Shown: positions 1 to 5,764 of the stretch, piece by piece | Layout of the letters: the number at the start of each line of letters is the position of its first letter | Position numbering within the stretch: the first letter of the stretch is position 1 | Source: CAYHWW01 sp964360145 | GTDB taxonomy: Bacteria; Bdellovibrionota; UBA1018; CAYHWW01 | DNA: 6,529 nucleotides | Reading direction: 5' to 3' | Assembly: GCA_964360145.1 (NCBI GenBank) | Contig: CAYHWW010000182.1 | Span: 1 to 6,529, forward strand | Made by a program: the position numbers and the translations under genes | Notes under the pieces: generated by a model | What the model was told of the DNA's origin: nothing | The model's input: only the letters and a program-made list of their open reading frames with translations | Databases searched by the model: none

Positions 1-1
1 C

Positions 2-58
2 CGGTTCGCGGTGCCTTGGAAGGACGCGCCCTGGAAGGTGCGGCGGACCGCGGAATAG
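2..58 (+). CDS. 3' end of an unidentified upstream gene (partial)
   Basis: Reading from base 2, eighteen codons run open from the left edge to a TAG at 56-58 and encode RFAVPWKDAPWKVRRTAE. Nearly every codon ends in G or C, like the genes downstream. The FAVPW string resembles the closing strand of PRC-barrel proteins, but this is far too short to assign a family. It lies on the same strand as the aminomutase genes and ends 81 nt before them, so it could be the previous gene of one operon. The frame starting at base 1 is also open here, so the call is tentative. Confidence 0.3.
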   Translation, partial: RFAVPWKDAPWKVRRTAE

Positions 59-127
59 CGCGCCGCCGCACTGCCGACACCGCTTCACCCTTCCCAACCC
101 CGCGGAAACTGAGTAACGTCGTGCTTT

Positions 128-135
128 GGGGAGGG
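128..135 (+). promoter_or_regulatory. Ribosome binding site of the first aminomutase
   Basis: A purine run GGGGAGGG sits 4 nt before the ATG at 140. It is a strong match to the anti-Shine-Dalgarno sequence, though the spacing is short. It supports 140 as the start. Confidence 0.55.
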
Positions 136-139
136 TTCC

Positions 140-1288
140 ATGAGTCTCACGATCATCACCGTCAATAAAGTGCGCGAACGCTTCAAGCCCGCGGGTAAGG
201 GAGTCTGGGCCGATGTGCCCGACAAAGACTGGCACTCCTGGATCTGGCAGCAGCAAAAACGCATCAAGAACATGGAGCAGCTCGAAAAGGTGATCAAGGT
301 CACCCCCGGCGAGCGCGAGGCTTTTGAGAAATCCAACGAGATGTTCAATATGGGCATCACGCCATACTACGCGACGTTGATGGACCCCGATGACCCCAAC
401 TGCCCGGTGCGACTGCAGTCGGTACCGAACCCCGGTGAAATGAACATTCTCGCCACCGACATGGAAGATCCGCTGGCCGAAGAGCGGGACATGCCCGTGC
501 CCGGCATCACCCACCGCTACCCCGATCGCGTGCTCTTCTACACCACGCACAATTGCCCGGTGTACTGCCGTCACTGCACGCGCAAACGCAAGGTCTCTGA
601 CCCGTCGACCTCGGCGCAGACTGAACAGCTTGAAAATGGTTTGAAGTATATTGAAAAGACCAAAGCTATCCGCGACGTCATCATCTCCGGGGGCGACCCC
701 TTGTCCCTGTCCGACGATCGCTTGGAGTACATCATCTCGCGGCTGCGGGCCATGGACCACATCGAGATCATCCGCTTGGGCTCACGCAACCTCGTAACAC
801 TCCCCTTCCGCCTCACTGATGAATTCATCACACGGCTTAAAAAATACGCGCCCATCCACATCAACACCCACTTCAACCACCCCAAAGAGTGCACACGGGA
901 AGCCTTCGATACGGCGGCCCGCCTGGCTGATGCGGGCTTCACACTGGGCAACCAGTCGGTGCTGTTGAAGGGCGTCAACGACAAGCCCGAAATCTTCAAA
1001 GAGCTGGTGCACAAGCTCATGCTCATGCGCATCCGGCCCTACTACATCTACCAGTGCGACCTCAGCCAAGGCATCAGCCACTTCAGGACGCCGGTGGAAA
1101 AGGGCATCGAGATCATCGAGCACCTGCGCGGCCACACCTCGGGGCTTTGCATCCCCCAATTCGTGGTGGATGCGCCGGGCGGCGGCGGCAAGATCCCCGT
1201 GAACCCCGAGTACGTGCTGGAGCATGCGGGGAAAAAGTGGACGTTGCGGAACTTCCGAAAGCAGAAGTTCGTCTACATCGAACCCTAG
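140..1288 (+). CDS. kamA: KamA-family lysine 2,3-aminomutase (radical SAM), zinc-site-less form
   Basis: Predicted cytosolic radical SAM/PLP enzyme of 382 residues that moves the alpha-amino group of L-lysine to the beta carbon. Visible motifs: the CxxxCxxC cluster site at Cys139, Cys143 and Cys146, followed by Arg148; the GGDP motif at 184-187; Asp307 and Asp344, which match the two aspartates that hold the lysine epsilon-ammonium in the Clostridium enzyme; and Lys351 in GGGGK, the PLP Schiff-base lysine. From memory of the clostridial numbering (C125/129/132, D293, D330, K337), all are offset by exactly 14, so the alignment is gap-free. The zinc ligand Cys268 is replaced by Lys282. The chain stops right after YIEP, before the usual C-terminal CxCxxC, so all four zinc ligands are missing. 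The two aspartates argue against glutamate 2,3-aminomutase. The start is supported by GGGGAGGG just upstream. The second aminomutase follows after 7 nt. Strictly lysine-specific activity is inferred. Confidence 0.88.
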   Translation: MSLTIITVNKVRERFKPAGKGVWADVPDKDWHSWIWQQQKRIKNMEQLEKVIKVTPGEREAFEKSNEMFNMGITPYYATLMDPDDPNCPVRLQSVPNPGEMNILATDMEDPLAEERDMPVPGITHRYPDRVLFYTTHNCPVYCRHCTRKRKVSDPSTSAQTEQLENGLKYIEKTKAIRDVIISGGDPLSLSDDRLEYIISRLRAMDHIEIIRLGSRNLVTLPFRLTDEFITRLKKYAPIHINTHFNHPKECTREAFDTAARLADAGFTLGNQSVLLKGVNDKPEIFKELVHKLMLMRIRPYYIYQCDLSQGISHFRTPVEKGIEIIEHLRGHTSGLCIPQFVVDAPGGGGKIPVNPEYVLEHAGKKWTLRNFRKQKFVYIEP

Positions 1289-1295
1289 TGCGGTC

Positions 1296-2507
1296 ATGCC
1301 AACCATGGAACCACAGCCCCTCGTCTCCTCGGATGATATGCTTTGGCGCGATGAGCTGCGGGCATCACTGCGCACACCGGAGGCCCTTGTGGCCGCCGGC
1401 CTCCTCACCGCGGAGGCGGCACTGCGGCTCCACGAGCTTGATCTTCCGTTCGAGCTCGCCGTCACGCCAAGCTACGCCGCCCTCATCGATCGAAAAGATC
1501 CCCGCTGCCCCATTGGCTTGCAAGCCCTGCCCTCTCTCACGGAACAAGACCCCGTCTTACCACCCTGGGCGGAGGCTGCGAGCCAGCGCATCTACGGCGC
1601 TGCCACACCCTGGCGAGCGGATGCCATCGGTGACTTAGCGCGACTCGTTGCACCTCGCCTCACCCACCGCTACGGCAACCGCGCCCTCCTCCATGTCTCA
1701 AGCCACTGCAGCGTGTACTGCCGCTTCTGCTTTCGCAAAGCTCACTTGAGTACCAAAGAAGAAGCCCTCTACGGCGGCGACTTTGCCCCCGCCTTGAGCT
1801 ACTTACGCACCCACACTGAAGTGACTGAACTCATCCTCACCGGCGGCGATCCCCTCACGCTGACGGATACCGCCCTGACAAAACTTCTCGATGCCATCGA
1901 AGAGAGCGTTCCTCACATCAGAGTGCTGCGCATCCACAGCCGCGTGGCCGTGACCCTGGCCTCCCGCCTCACAGCGGGCCTTGCACGCACGCTCACCGCC
2001 CCCCGCCCCTATCTCCTCACCCTGGTGAGTCACTTCAATCACCCCCGGGAACTCAGTGCTGCCGCTCGCACCGGGCTTCTGATGCTGCGACGCGGGGGCA
2101 TCCCCCTCTACAATCAGAGCGTACTCCTCCATGGCGTGAACGACGACGCCGCAACCCTCGCCGCTCTATTTCAGCTGCTTTACGAAAACGGCATCACCCC
2201 CATGTACCTCCACCATGCCGACTGGACGCCGGGCACCTTTCATTTTCGCGTCTCCGTGACCCGGGGCCAGGGCCTCTACCGTGAGCTTCAAGGGCGGGTG
2301 GCGGGCCCCGCGCTACCCCGTTACGTGCTCGATCTCCCCGGGGGCTTCGGCAAAGTGCCGGTGAGCACCCTCGCGCTTTCAGAGGAGCTTCCACAGGACC
2401 TGGAGCGTGGCTTCGGCGGTGGGATTTATAGCACTCTCTGCCCTCACCGTCGCGGCGGTCAGGGCAGAGAGCATGTCAGCTATCTCGATCTTCACCGGCT
2501 CTTGTAG
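1296..2507 (+). CDS. Second KamA/EpmB-like radical SAM aminomutase
   Basis: Paralogue of the preceding gene, 403 residues from the ATG at 1296. It has the radical SAM cluster CSVYCRFCF (Cys138, Cys142, Cys145) with Arg147, GGDP at 183-186, the NQSVLL and GVND signatures, Asp309 in HHADW, Asp346 in YVLDLPGG and the PLP lysine Lys353 in GGFGK. The cysteine of the clostridial zinc site is replaced by Asp284, and no C-terminal CxCxxC follows. The two aspartates suggest lysine or a similar diamine amino acid as substrate. E. coli EpmB, which makes beta-lysine for elongation factor P, is a relative but lacks the second aspartate. The 7-nt gap and the absence of a clear Shine-Dalgarno suggest translational coupling to the first gene. 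The frame is open back to 1224, but that start lies inside the first gene and adds a low-complexity, non-homologous leader; ATG 1305 is an alternative. The 3' end overlaps the convergent fur gene by 16 bp. Confidence 0.82.
   Translation: MPTMEPQPLVSSDDMLWRDELRASLRTPEALVAAGLLTAEAALRLHELDLPFELAVTPSYAALIDRKDPRCPIGLQALPSLTEQDPVLPPWAEAASQRIYGAATPWRADAIGDLARLVAPRLTHRYGNRALLHVSSHCSVYCRFCFRKAHLSTKEEALYGGDFAPALSYLRTHTEVTELILTGGDPLTLTDTALTKLLDAIEESVPHIRVLRIHSRVAVTLASRLTAGLARTLTAPRPYLLTLVSHFNHPRELSAAARTGLLMLRRGGIPLYNQSVLLHGVNDDAATLAALFQLLYENGITPMYLHHADWTPGTFHFRVSVTRGQGLYRELQGRVAGPALPRYVLDLPGGFGKVPVSTLALSEELPQDLERGFGGGIYSTLCPHRRGGQGREHVSYLDLHRLL
2434..2471. other. Strong hairpin in the kamA2/fur convergent 3' region
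   Basis: Inverted repeat: an 11-bp arm (2434-2444 with 2461-2471), one C-C mismatch (2445/2460), a 4-bp inner stem (2446-2449 with 2456-2459) and a 6-nt loop TCGCGG. It lies within the last codons of the second aminomutase and 21 nt beyond the stop of fur on the other strand. No U-tract follows on either strand, so it is not a standard intrinsic terminator. It may still stop or stabilise the fur transcript, or act in both directions between convergent genes. Confidence 0.5.
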
Positions 2508-2992
2508 GAGCAGCGTGCATAGATCACATGACGATGTTTTTCTGGAGTGAAGCCTAGGCGCGCGGAAAGCTTTTCTTGCAACTCCTCGATGGCGCTGTCG
2601 TGGAACTCGAAGATGTGATCGCAGTCTAAACAAACAATATGATCGTGATGGCCGCCAACGGCCACTTCAAATACGGTTTCGCCGCCATCACCCACCAGGG
2701 TCTCCCGGAGAAGCCCGGCCTCCATGAAGAGGTTCACGGCGCGATAGACCGTGGCAGGCCCGATTTCGGCATGTTCCTCCTGCACCTTTCTCGCGATATC
2801 TTGAATGCGAAAGTGCCCCAGCCAGCCGAGCACCGCACGTGCGATCTTGAGACGCTGCTCGCTGTTTTTCAGCCCCTTGCTGGCGAGATGAGCCGTGAGT
2901 CGCCGCTCCCAGGCGATTGCATCTGTTTTTTGATCGAGGCCCTCGGCGGGGAGCTGTCTGCCACAGGGCAGGCTTGATGGTTTTTTCAACAT
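2492..2992 (-). CDS. fur: Fur-family transcriptional regulator
   Basis: Metal-dependent DNA-binding repressor of 166 residues. The winged-helix recognition region is IGPATVYRAVNLFMEAGLL (about 77-95). The dimerisation and metal domain carries HHDHIVCLDC (115-124), which closely matches the E. coli Fur HHDH.ICLDC signature, then a FEFHD segment and KHRH before YARC. Cys121 and Cys124 would form the structural zinc site, with Cys161 as a further ligand. The protein ends five residues later, so the fourth cysteine of many Fur proteins is absent. An N-terminal extension of about 25 residues precedes the conserved domain. The ATG has no good Shine-Dalgarno; a plausible promoter lies 20-50 nt upstream. 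Divergent from the large secreted-protein gene and convergent with the second aminomutase. Fur itself is more likely than Zur or PerR from the HHDH/CLDC sequence, but the metal is not proven. Confidence 0.87.
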   Translation of the reverse strand: MLKKPSSLPCGRQLPAEGLDQKTDAIAWERRLTAHLASKGLKNSEQRLKIARAVLGWLGHFRIQDIARKVQEEHAEIGPATVYRAVNLFMEAGLLRETLVGDGGETVFEVAVGGHHDHIVCLDCDHIFEFHDSAIEELQEKLSARLGFTPEKHRHVIYARCSYKSR

Positions 2993-3005
2993 TGCAGTGC
3001 CAGCT

Positions 3006-3044
3006 GTACCAGAGGTTATAAAAAGGTACGCCGTTACTTTTTAA
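3006..3044 (-). promoter_or_regulatory. Candidate fur promoter with flanking inverted repeat
   Basis: On the minus strand a TATAAC -10 (3015-3020) lies 18 nt from a weak TTAAAA -35 (3039-3044), upstream of the fur start at 2992. A 5-bp inverted repeat, GTACC at 3006-3010 and GGTAC at 3025-3029, brackets the -10. It could be an operator, for example for autoregulation. The -35 is poor and the repeat short, so this is tentative. Confidence 0.35.
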
Positions 3045-3083
3045 GACTCACTGCGTCATATGCTGGGATCCTCTTTTAGCACC

Positions 3084-3128
3084 GGCACACGTCGTGCCAT
3101 GGGGCACAGTGACACTGCATCGGTGTCA
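3084..3128. repeat. Two short inverted repeats in the divergent intergenic region
   Basis: GGCAC (3084-3088) and GTGCC (3094-3098) are separated by 5 nt. TGACAC (3110-3115) and GTGTCA (3123-3128) are separated by 7 nt. Each could form a small hairpin or be a dimeric protein-binding site between fur and the secreted-protein gene. Neither has a recognised consensus. Confidence 0.35.
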
Positions 3129-3140
3129 GTATGGCGCTGA

Positions 3141-3169
3141 TCGACCGAGTAGAATAGTAAGAATACTAT
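3141..3169 (+). promoter_or_regulatory. Candidate promoter of the secreted-protein gene
   Basis: TCGACC (3141-3146, 4 of 6 to the -35 consensus) and TACTAT (3164-3169, 4 of 6 to the -10) are spaced by 17 nt. Transcription would start near 3176, leaving a leader of about 135 nt before the ATG at 3312. The -10 is inside the palindrome at 3153-3170, so a bound repressor would block it. Confidence 0.35.
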
Positions 3170-3170
3170 T
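3151..3170. promoter_or_regulatory. Candidate operator: 7-4-7 palindrome that is also a 9-nt direct repeat
   Basis: AATAGTA (3153-3159) and TACTATT (3164-3170) are perfect inverted arms around AGAA. The same bases also read as two adjacent 9-mers, AGAATAGTA (3151-3159) and AGAATACTA (3160-3168), differing at one position. The size and AT-richness suit a Fur-family dimer site, and a fur gene is divergently transcribed about 160 bp away. The sequence does not match the classical Fur box closely, so the binding protein is unknown. Confidence 0.4.
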
Positions 3171-3213
3171 TTTGTCTGGATTTTTTTCTCAGTAAATTCA
3201 GGAGACTTCGCCA

Positions 3214-3252
3214 ATGAACGAAAACTCTTCTGTAGTCACCACTTCGGCATGA
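3214..3252 (+). CDS. Possible 12-codon leader ORF
   Basis: ATG at 3214 encodes MNENSSVVTTSA and stops at TGA 3250-3252. A good Shine-Dalgarno, AGGAGA (3200-3205), lies 8 nt upstream. The stop overlaps an ATG at 3249 (ATGA), which is in frame with the large secreted protein. That arrangement would let terminating ribosomes restart on the longer form of that protein. It is too short for coding statistics, so it may be a regulatory leader or chance. Confidence 0.3.
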   Translation: MNENSSVVTTSA

Positions 3253-3296
3253 AACCTGAACAAGGCCAGCCATCTGTTTCACTAGTTGCACACTTC

Positions 3297-3302
3297 AAGG
3301 GG
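3297..3302 (+). promoter_or_regulatory. Ribosome binding site that supports start 3312
   Basis: AAGGGG lies 9 nt before ATG 3312. Together with the signal peptide that begins at this ATG, it favours 3312 over the in-frame ATG at 3249, which lacks its own Shine-Dalgarno. Confidence 0.5.
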
Positions 3303-3311
3303 ATTATAATC

Positions 3312-3924
3312 ATGACTCAATTACCGTCGTCTCCATGGCGCCACAACGTGGTGGGAAGCGCGCTTTGGTTTATCGCCGCAGTTTCAGCACTGGGGTCCCA
3401 TAGCCAGGCATGGGCTCAGTATGGCGATACCTACATCGATGGCAGCAACGGCGTCGCGCCTCTGGCCAACGCCACCACCCGCATCGTCACGGTGAACGGT
3501 CAGCTGGTGTCCAATCTCTCCACGGGCACCGCCGCGGATCCCATCCCGGTGCGCCCCGGCGACGTCGTGTCCTTCACCGCGGATGACATCTATTTCGATG
3601 CAAGCAGTCAGATACAGTCCTCGAATTTGCCCATGGAACAGTTTGAGTGGGGCTCCACCATTGGCACCGCGGATGCCTGCAACCCCTCCGTGGGCTGCTA
3701 CGGCTCCAACTTCGAAGTGAACCTCTACGGCGTGAACTTCTATGTGCCCTACACCATGCCATCCCAGGCGCAAGTGTGGGTGCGGAACCGCTCCACCGGC
3801 CTCTTCGACAGCGTGGTGCTGAGCAATACCCTTGCCGGCTACTACGGCCGGAGTGAATCAACATCTTCGATTTATACAGACGCCTGGTCCTACCCCTCGG
3901 GCTATGACCTGGACTACACCGTGG
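3312..3924 (+). CDS. Secreted DUF6600-like protein, N-terminal part (cut by assembly gap)
   Basis: First 204 residues of a large exported protein. Residues 1-35 form a Sec signal peptide: a short basic start (PWRHN), a hydrophobic core (VGSALWFIAAVSALG) and a likely cut after SQAWA, before QYGDTYIDG. The next 150 residues are rich in Thr, Ser, Asn and aromatics and look like beta-sheet (VRPGDVVSFTADDIYFDA). They include a Cys pair around DACNPSVGCYG that could form a disulfide. I do not recognise this domain. The frame runs into 100 Ns at 3925. The last 55 bases reappear exactly after the gap, and collapsing the copies continues this frame into the 3' part. An upstream in-frame ATG at 3249 would add 21 residues and spoil the signal peptide. 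Confidence 0.75.
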
Positions 3925-4079
3925 NNNNNNNNNNNNNNNNNNNNNNNNNNNNNNNNNNNNNNNNNNNNNNNNNNNNNNNNNNNNNNNNNNNNNNNNNNNN
4001 NNNNNNNNNNNNNNNNNNNNNNNNATTTATACAGACGCCTGGTCCTACCCCTCGGGCTATGACCTGGACTACACCGTGG
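3870..4079 (+). other. Assembly gap (100 N) flanked by identical 55-bp contig ends
   Basis: Bases 3925-4024 are exactly 100 Ns, a usual placeholder for unknown length. The 55 bases before it (3870-3924) and after it (4025-4079) are identical, starting ATTTATACAG and ending ACACCGTGG. An exact 55-bp overlap equals a common k-mer size of de Bruijn assemblers. The two contig ends therefore probably adjoin or overlap, and the duplication is an artefact. The offset of 155 bases also explains the apparent frame change. Confidence 0.85.
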
Positions 4080-5665
4080 CCTTGCAAGGCCAGGGCAACT
4101 GGACCACCATCAATGGCGCCAGGGTTTTCGTGCCCTTCAGCCGCGTCAGCGATTGGCAGCCCTATCAGCATGGTTACTGGTACTGGTCCCGTTACGGCTG
4201 GGCCTGGCAATCCTACGACAACTGGGGTTGGATCACCGACCACTACGGCTACTGGCGCCACCATCGCGCCTACGGCTGGGTTTGGTCGCCCTTCAGCTGG
4301 ACCGGTCGCGCCGCACGCTGGTACCCCGCGGTGGTCAGCTTCTACAACACCGGCAGCCACATCGGTTGGTCCCCGTACTGGGATTACTGGGATGGCGCGA
4401 GCCCTGGTTATTCCCATGGCTATGCGGACGGCTACGACGACGGGTTCTGGGACGGCTATGCCGCCGGCACGTCTCGCTCAAGCTACTCCTCCGGCTACAC
4501 CTGCGTGAACAACGGGGCGTTCCTTTCCGGGAACATCTACCATTCCCGTGTGAGCGTGGACGTAGCGGTACAAGTATACAGCGATGCTTATCGCGGTCGC
4601 AGTTATGGCCGCGGCGCAATGGTCTACGGCAACAGCGACGGCGCCCGCACCTTCATCGAAAGCCGCACCGGCCGCCCGGTGGTGGTGGTGGATGTGGAAG
4701 CCCGCCGCACTCGCATCGGTGGCAGCGTGGACGGCATGATGGTTCGACCTCGCACCGTGCTCCATGAAACCCCGCCGGAGTACATCAATAACCGGGATTT
4801 ACTCACTCAGCGTCTCCGTGCACCGGGCATCGCACCACGGGTGCCCATCGGCTCGGTCATTGATGATGGTGGCGCCATCACCATCCCCGCCCGCTTGGGC
4901 CGGGATGTGGTGACAGCACCTCGGTTCCCTGGCCGGGACGGCACGATCATTGACATGCCTGCCCGCACTCGCTTGCCCGTAGCGGGGGGTGAGTTGCCCA
5001 CGAACATCGTGAATCGTCCCGGCGGTGCTCGCCCTGACTTAGGCAGGCCTCCGACGACGGGGCCAAACCTTCCTCCACCGCATCAGAGCAGACCCCCGGT
5101 GATCGCACCAACCCCTGCGCGGCCCCCGGTGTACACGCAGCCTGCTCCTGCGCGGCCCCCGGCGTACACGCAGCCTGCGCCTGCACGGCCCCCGGTGTAC
5201 ACGCAGCCTGCTCCTGCGCGGCCTCCGGCGTTCACGCAGCCTGCCCCTGCGGCGCGGGCCCCGGTGTTCACGCAGCCCGCGCCTGCACGGCCCCCGGCGC
5301 TCACGCAGCCCGCGCCTGCACGGCCCCCGGCGTACACGCAGCCCGCGCCTGCACGGCCCCCGGCGCTCACGCAGCCCGCGCCTGCACGGCCCCCTGCGCT
5401 CACGCAGCCTGCGCCTGCACGGCCCCCTGCGCTCACGCAGCCTGCGCCTGCACGGCCCCCGGTGATCGCACCAACCCCTGCGCGGCCCCCGGTGTACACG
5501 CAGCCTGCTCCTGCGCGGCCCCCGGCGTACACGCAGCCTGCGCCTGCACGGCCTCCGATGGTCACGCAGCCTGCTCCCGCACGGCCTCCGGTGATCGCAC
5601 CGCGCCCCATCGCACCCACCATGCCCTCCCTTCCTCGTTTTGGTGGGGGCATCCGTCCTCGGTGA
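4025..5665 (+). CDS. Secreted DUF6600-like protein, C-terminal part with proline-rich repeat tail
   Basis: Continuation of the gene starting at 3312; numbering is for the collapsed 732-residue protein. Residues about 230-306 are an aromatic and Gly-rich domain of the DUF6600 type, with repeated Y-x-W...G-x-W elements such as WQPYQHGYWYW, WGWITDHYGYW and GWVWSPFSW. About 317-334 is a GY-D-G tract (GYADGYDDGFWDGYAAG). A Ser/Tyr and Arg/Val-rich region (about 335-540) follows. Residues about 542-715 are a tail of 11-residue repeats (PARPP-x-x-TQPA), and the chain ends FGGGIRPR. No catalytic motif is seen. A cell-envelope or extracellular structural or binding role is inferred from the signal peptide and repeats. 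The reading frame before the gap is restored when the duplicate 55 bp and Ns are removed. A GC-rich hairpin lies 38 nt after the stop. Confidence 0.78.
   Translation: MYTDAWSYPSGYDLDYTVALQGQGNWTTINGARVFVPFSRVSDWQPYQHGYWYWSRYGWAWQSYDNWGWITDHYGYWRHHRAYGWVWSPFSWTGRAARWYPAVVSFYNTGSHIGWSPYWDYWDGASPGYSHGYADGYDDGFWDGYAAGTSRSSYSSGYTCVNNGAFLSGNIYHSRVSVDVAVQVYSDAYRGRSYGRGAMVYGNSDGARTFIESRTGRPVVVVDVEARRTRIGGSVDGMMVRPRTVLHETPPEYINNRDLLTQRLRAPGIAPRVPIGSVIDDGGAITIPARLGRDVVTAPRFPGRDGTIIDMPARTRLPVAGGELPTNIVNRPGGARPDLGRPPTTGPNLPPPHQSRPPVIAPTPARPPVYTQPAPARPPAYTQPAPARPPVYTQPAPARPPAFTQPAPAARAPVFTQPAPARPPALTQPAPARPPAYTQPAPARPPALTQPAPARPPALTQPAPARPPALTQPAPARPPVIAPTPARPPVYTQPAPARPPAYTQPAPARPPMVTQPAPARPPVIAPRPIAPTMPSLPRFGGGIRPR
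5090..5605 (+). repeat. 33-bp coding tandem repeat array (11-residue Pro/Ala units)
   Basis: About 15 units of 33 bp encode PARPP-x-x-TQPA, where x-x is VY, AY, AF, AL, VF or MV. Thirteen units end in TQPA, one of them with an extra residue (PAARAPVF). Three variant units read PPVIAP. Two 98-bp segments, 5093-5190 and 5456-5553, are identical and lie 363 bp (11 x 33) apart, showing recent block duplication or gene conversion. Copy number is likely to vary between strains, and short-read assembly may have miscounted it. Confidence 0.9.
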
Positions 5666-5702
5666 AACAATTATAAATTAATTATATTTGCAACAAGGAC
5701 TC

Positions 5703-5732
5703 ACGGGGGCCCGGTGCACACCGGGCCCCCGT
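5703..5732 (+). terminator. GC-rich perfect hairpin downstream of the secreted-protein gene
   Basis: ACGGGGGCCCGGTG (5703-5716) and its exact complement CACCGGGCCCCCGT (5719-5732) are separated by 2 nt, giving a very stable stem of about 12-13 bp once the loop is allowed for. It begins 38 nt after the stop at 5665 and is the likely end of that transcript. The following TTCTGGCTT is only weakly U-rich, so termination may be imperfect. Upstream on the + strand (5667-5690) the sequence is very AT-rich, which would give a U-rich run for a transcript on the - strand, although no minus-strand gene points here. Confidence 0.6.
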
Positions 5733-5764
5733 TCTGGCTTAAAATGCATTATTCTGCCAGGCAC

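Noticed and set aside
782..1465. A 227-codon minus-strand frame under the aminomutase genes
   Set aside because: It is antisense to highly conserved radical SAM motifs and spans the junction of two real genes. High GC content makes such shadow frames common.
3870..4079. Target-site duplication or insertion of a mobile element around the Ns
   Set aside because: A 55-bp target duplication would be extreme, and no element sequence is visible. An assembler k-mer overlap explains the exact length.
4076..4508. An apparent frameshift or second gene in the secreted-protein region, where the pre-gap frame continues past the gap to 4508 as a Pro/Thr/Gly-rich sequence
   Set aside because: That continuation is an artefact of the 100-N placeholder length. 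The correct frame after the gap is the one encoding the aromatic domain, as shown by the duplicated 55 bp.
5090..5605. CRISPR-like array because of regular repeats
   Set aside because: The units are contiguous 33-bp coding repeats with no unique spacers, and they lie inside a long open frame.
5083..5670. A 195-codon open frame on the minus strand across the repeat array, reading GGRAGAGCVYA-like units
   Set aside because: It is the mirror of the 33-bp coding repeat. A repeat of three-fold length without stops in one antisense unit stays open throughout. It has no ribosome site or recognisable protein, and the plus frame continues a signal-peptide protein.
5667..5690. AT-rich stretch as a replication origin or attachment site
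   Set aside because: It is only about 24 bp between a stop codon and a hairpin, with no DnaA boxes, iterons or integrase nearby.
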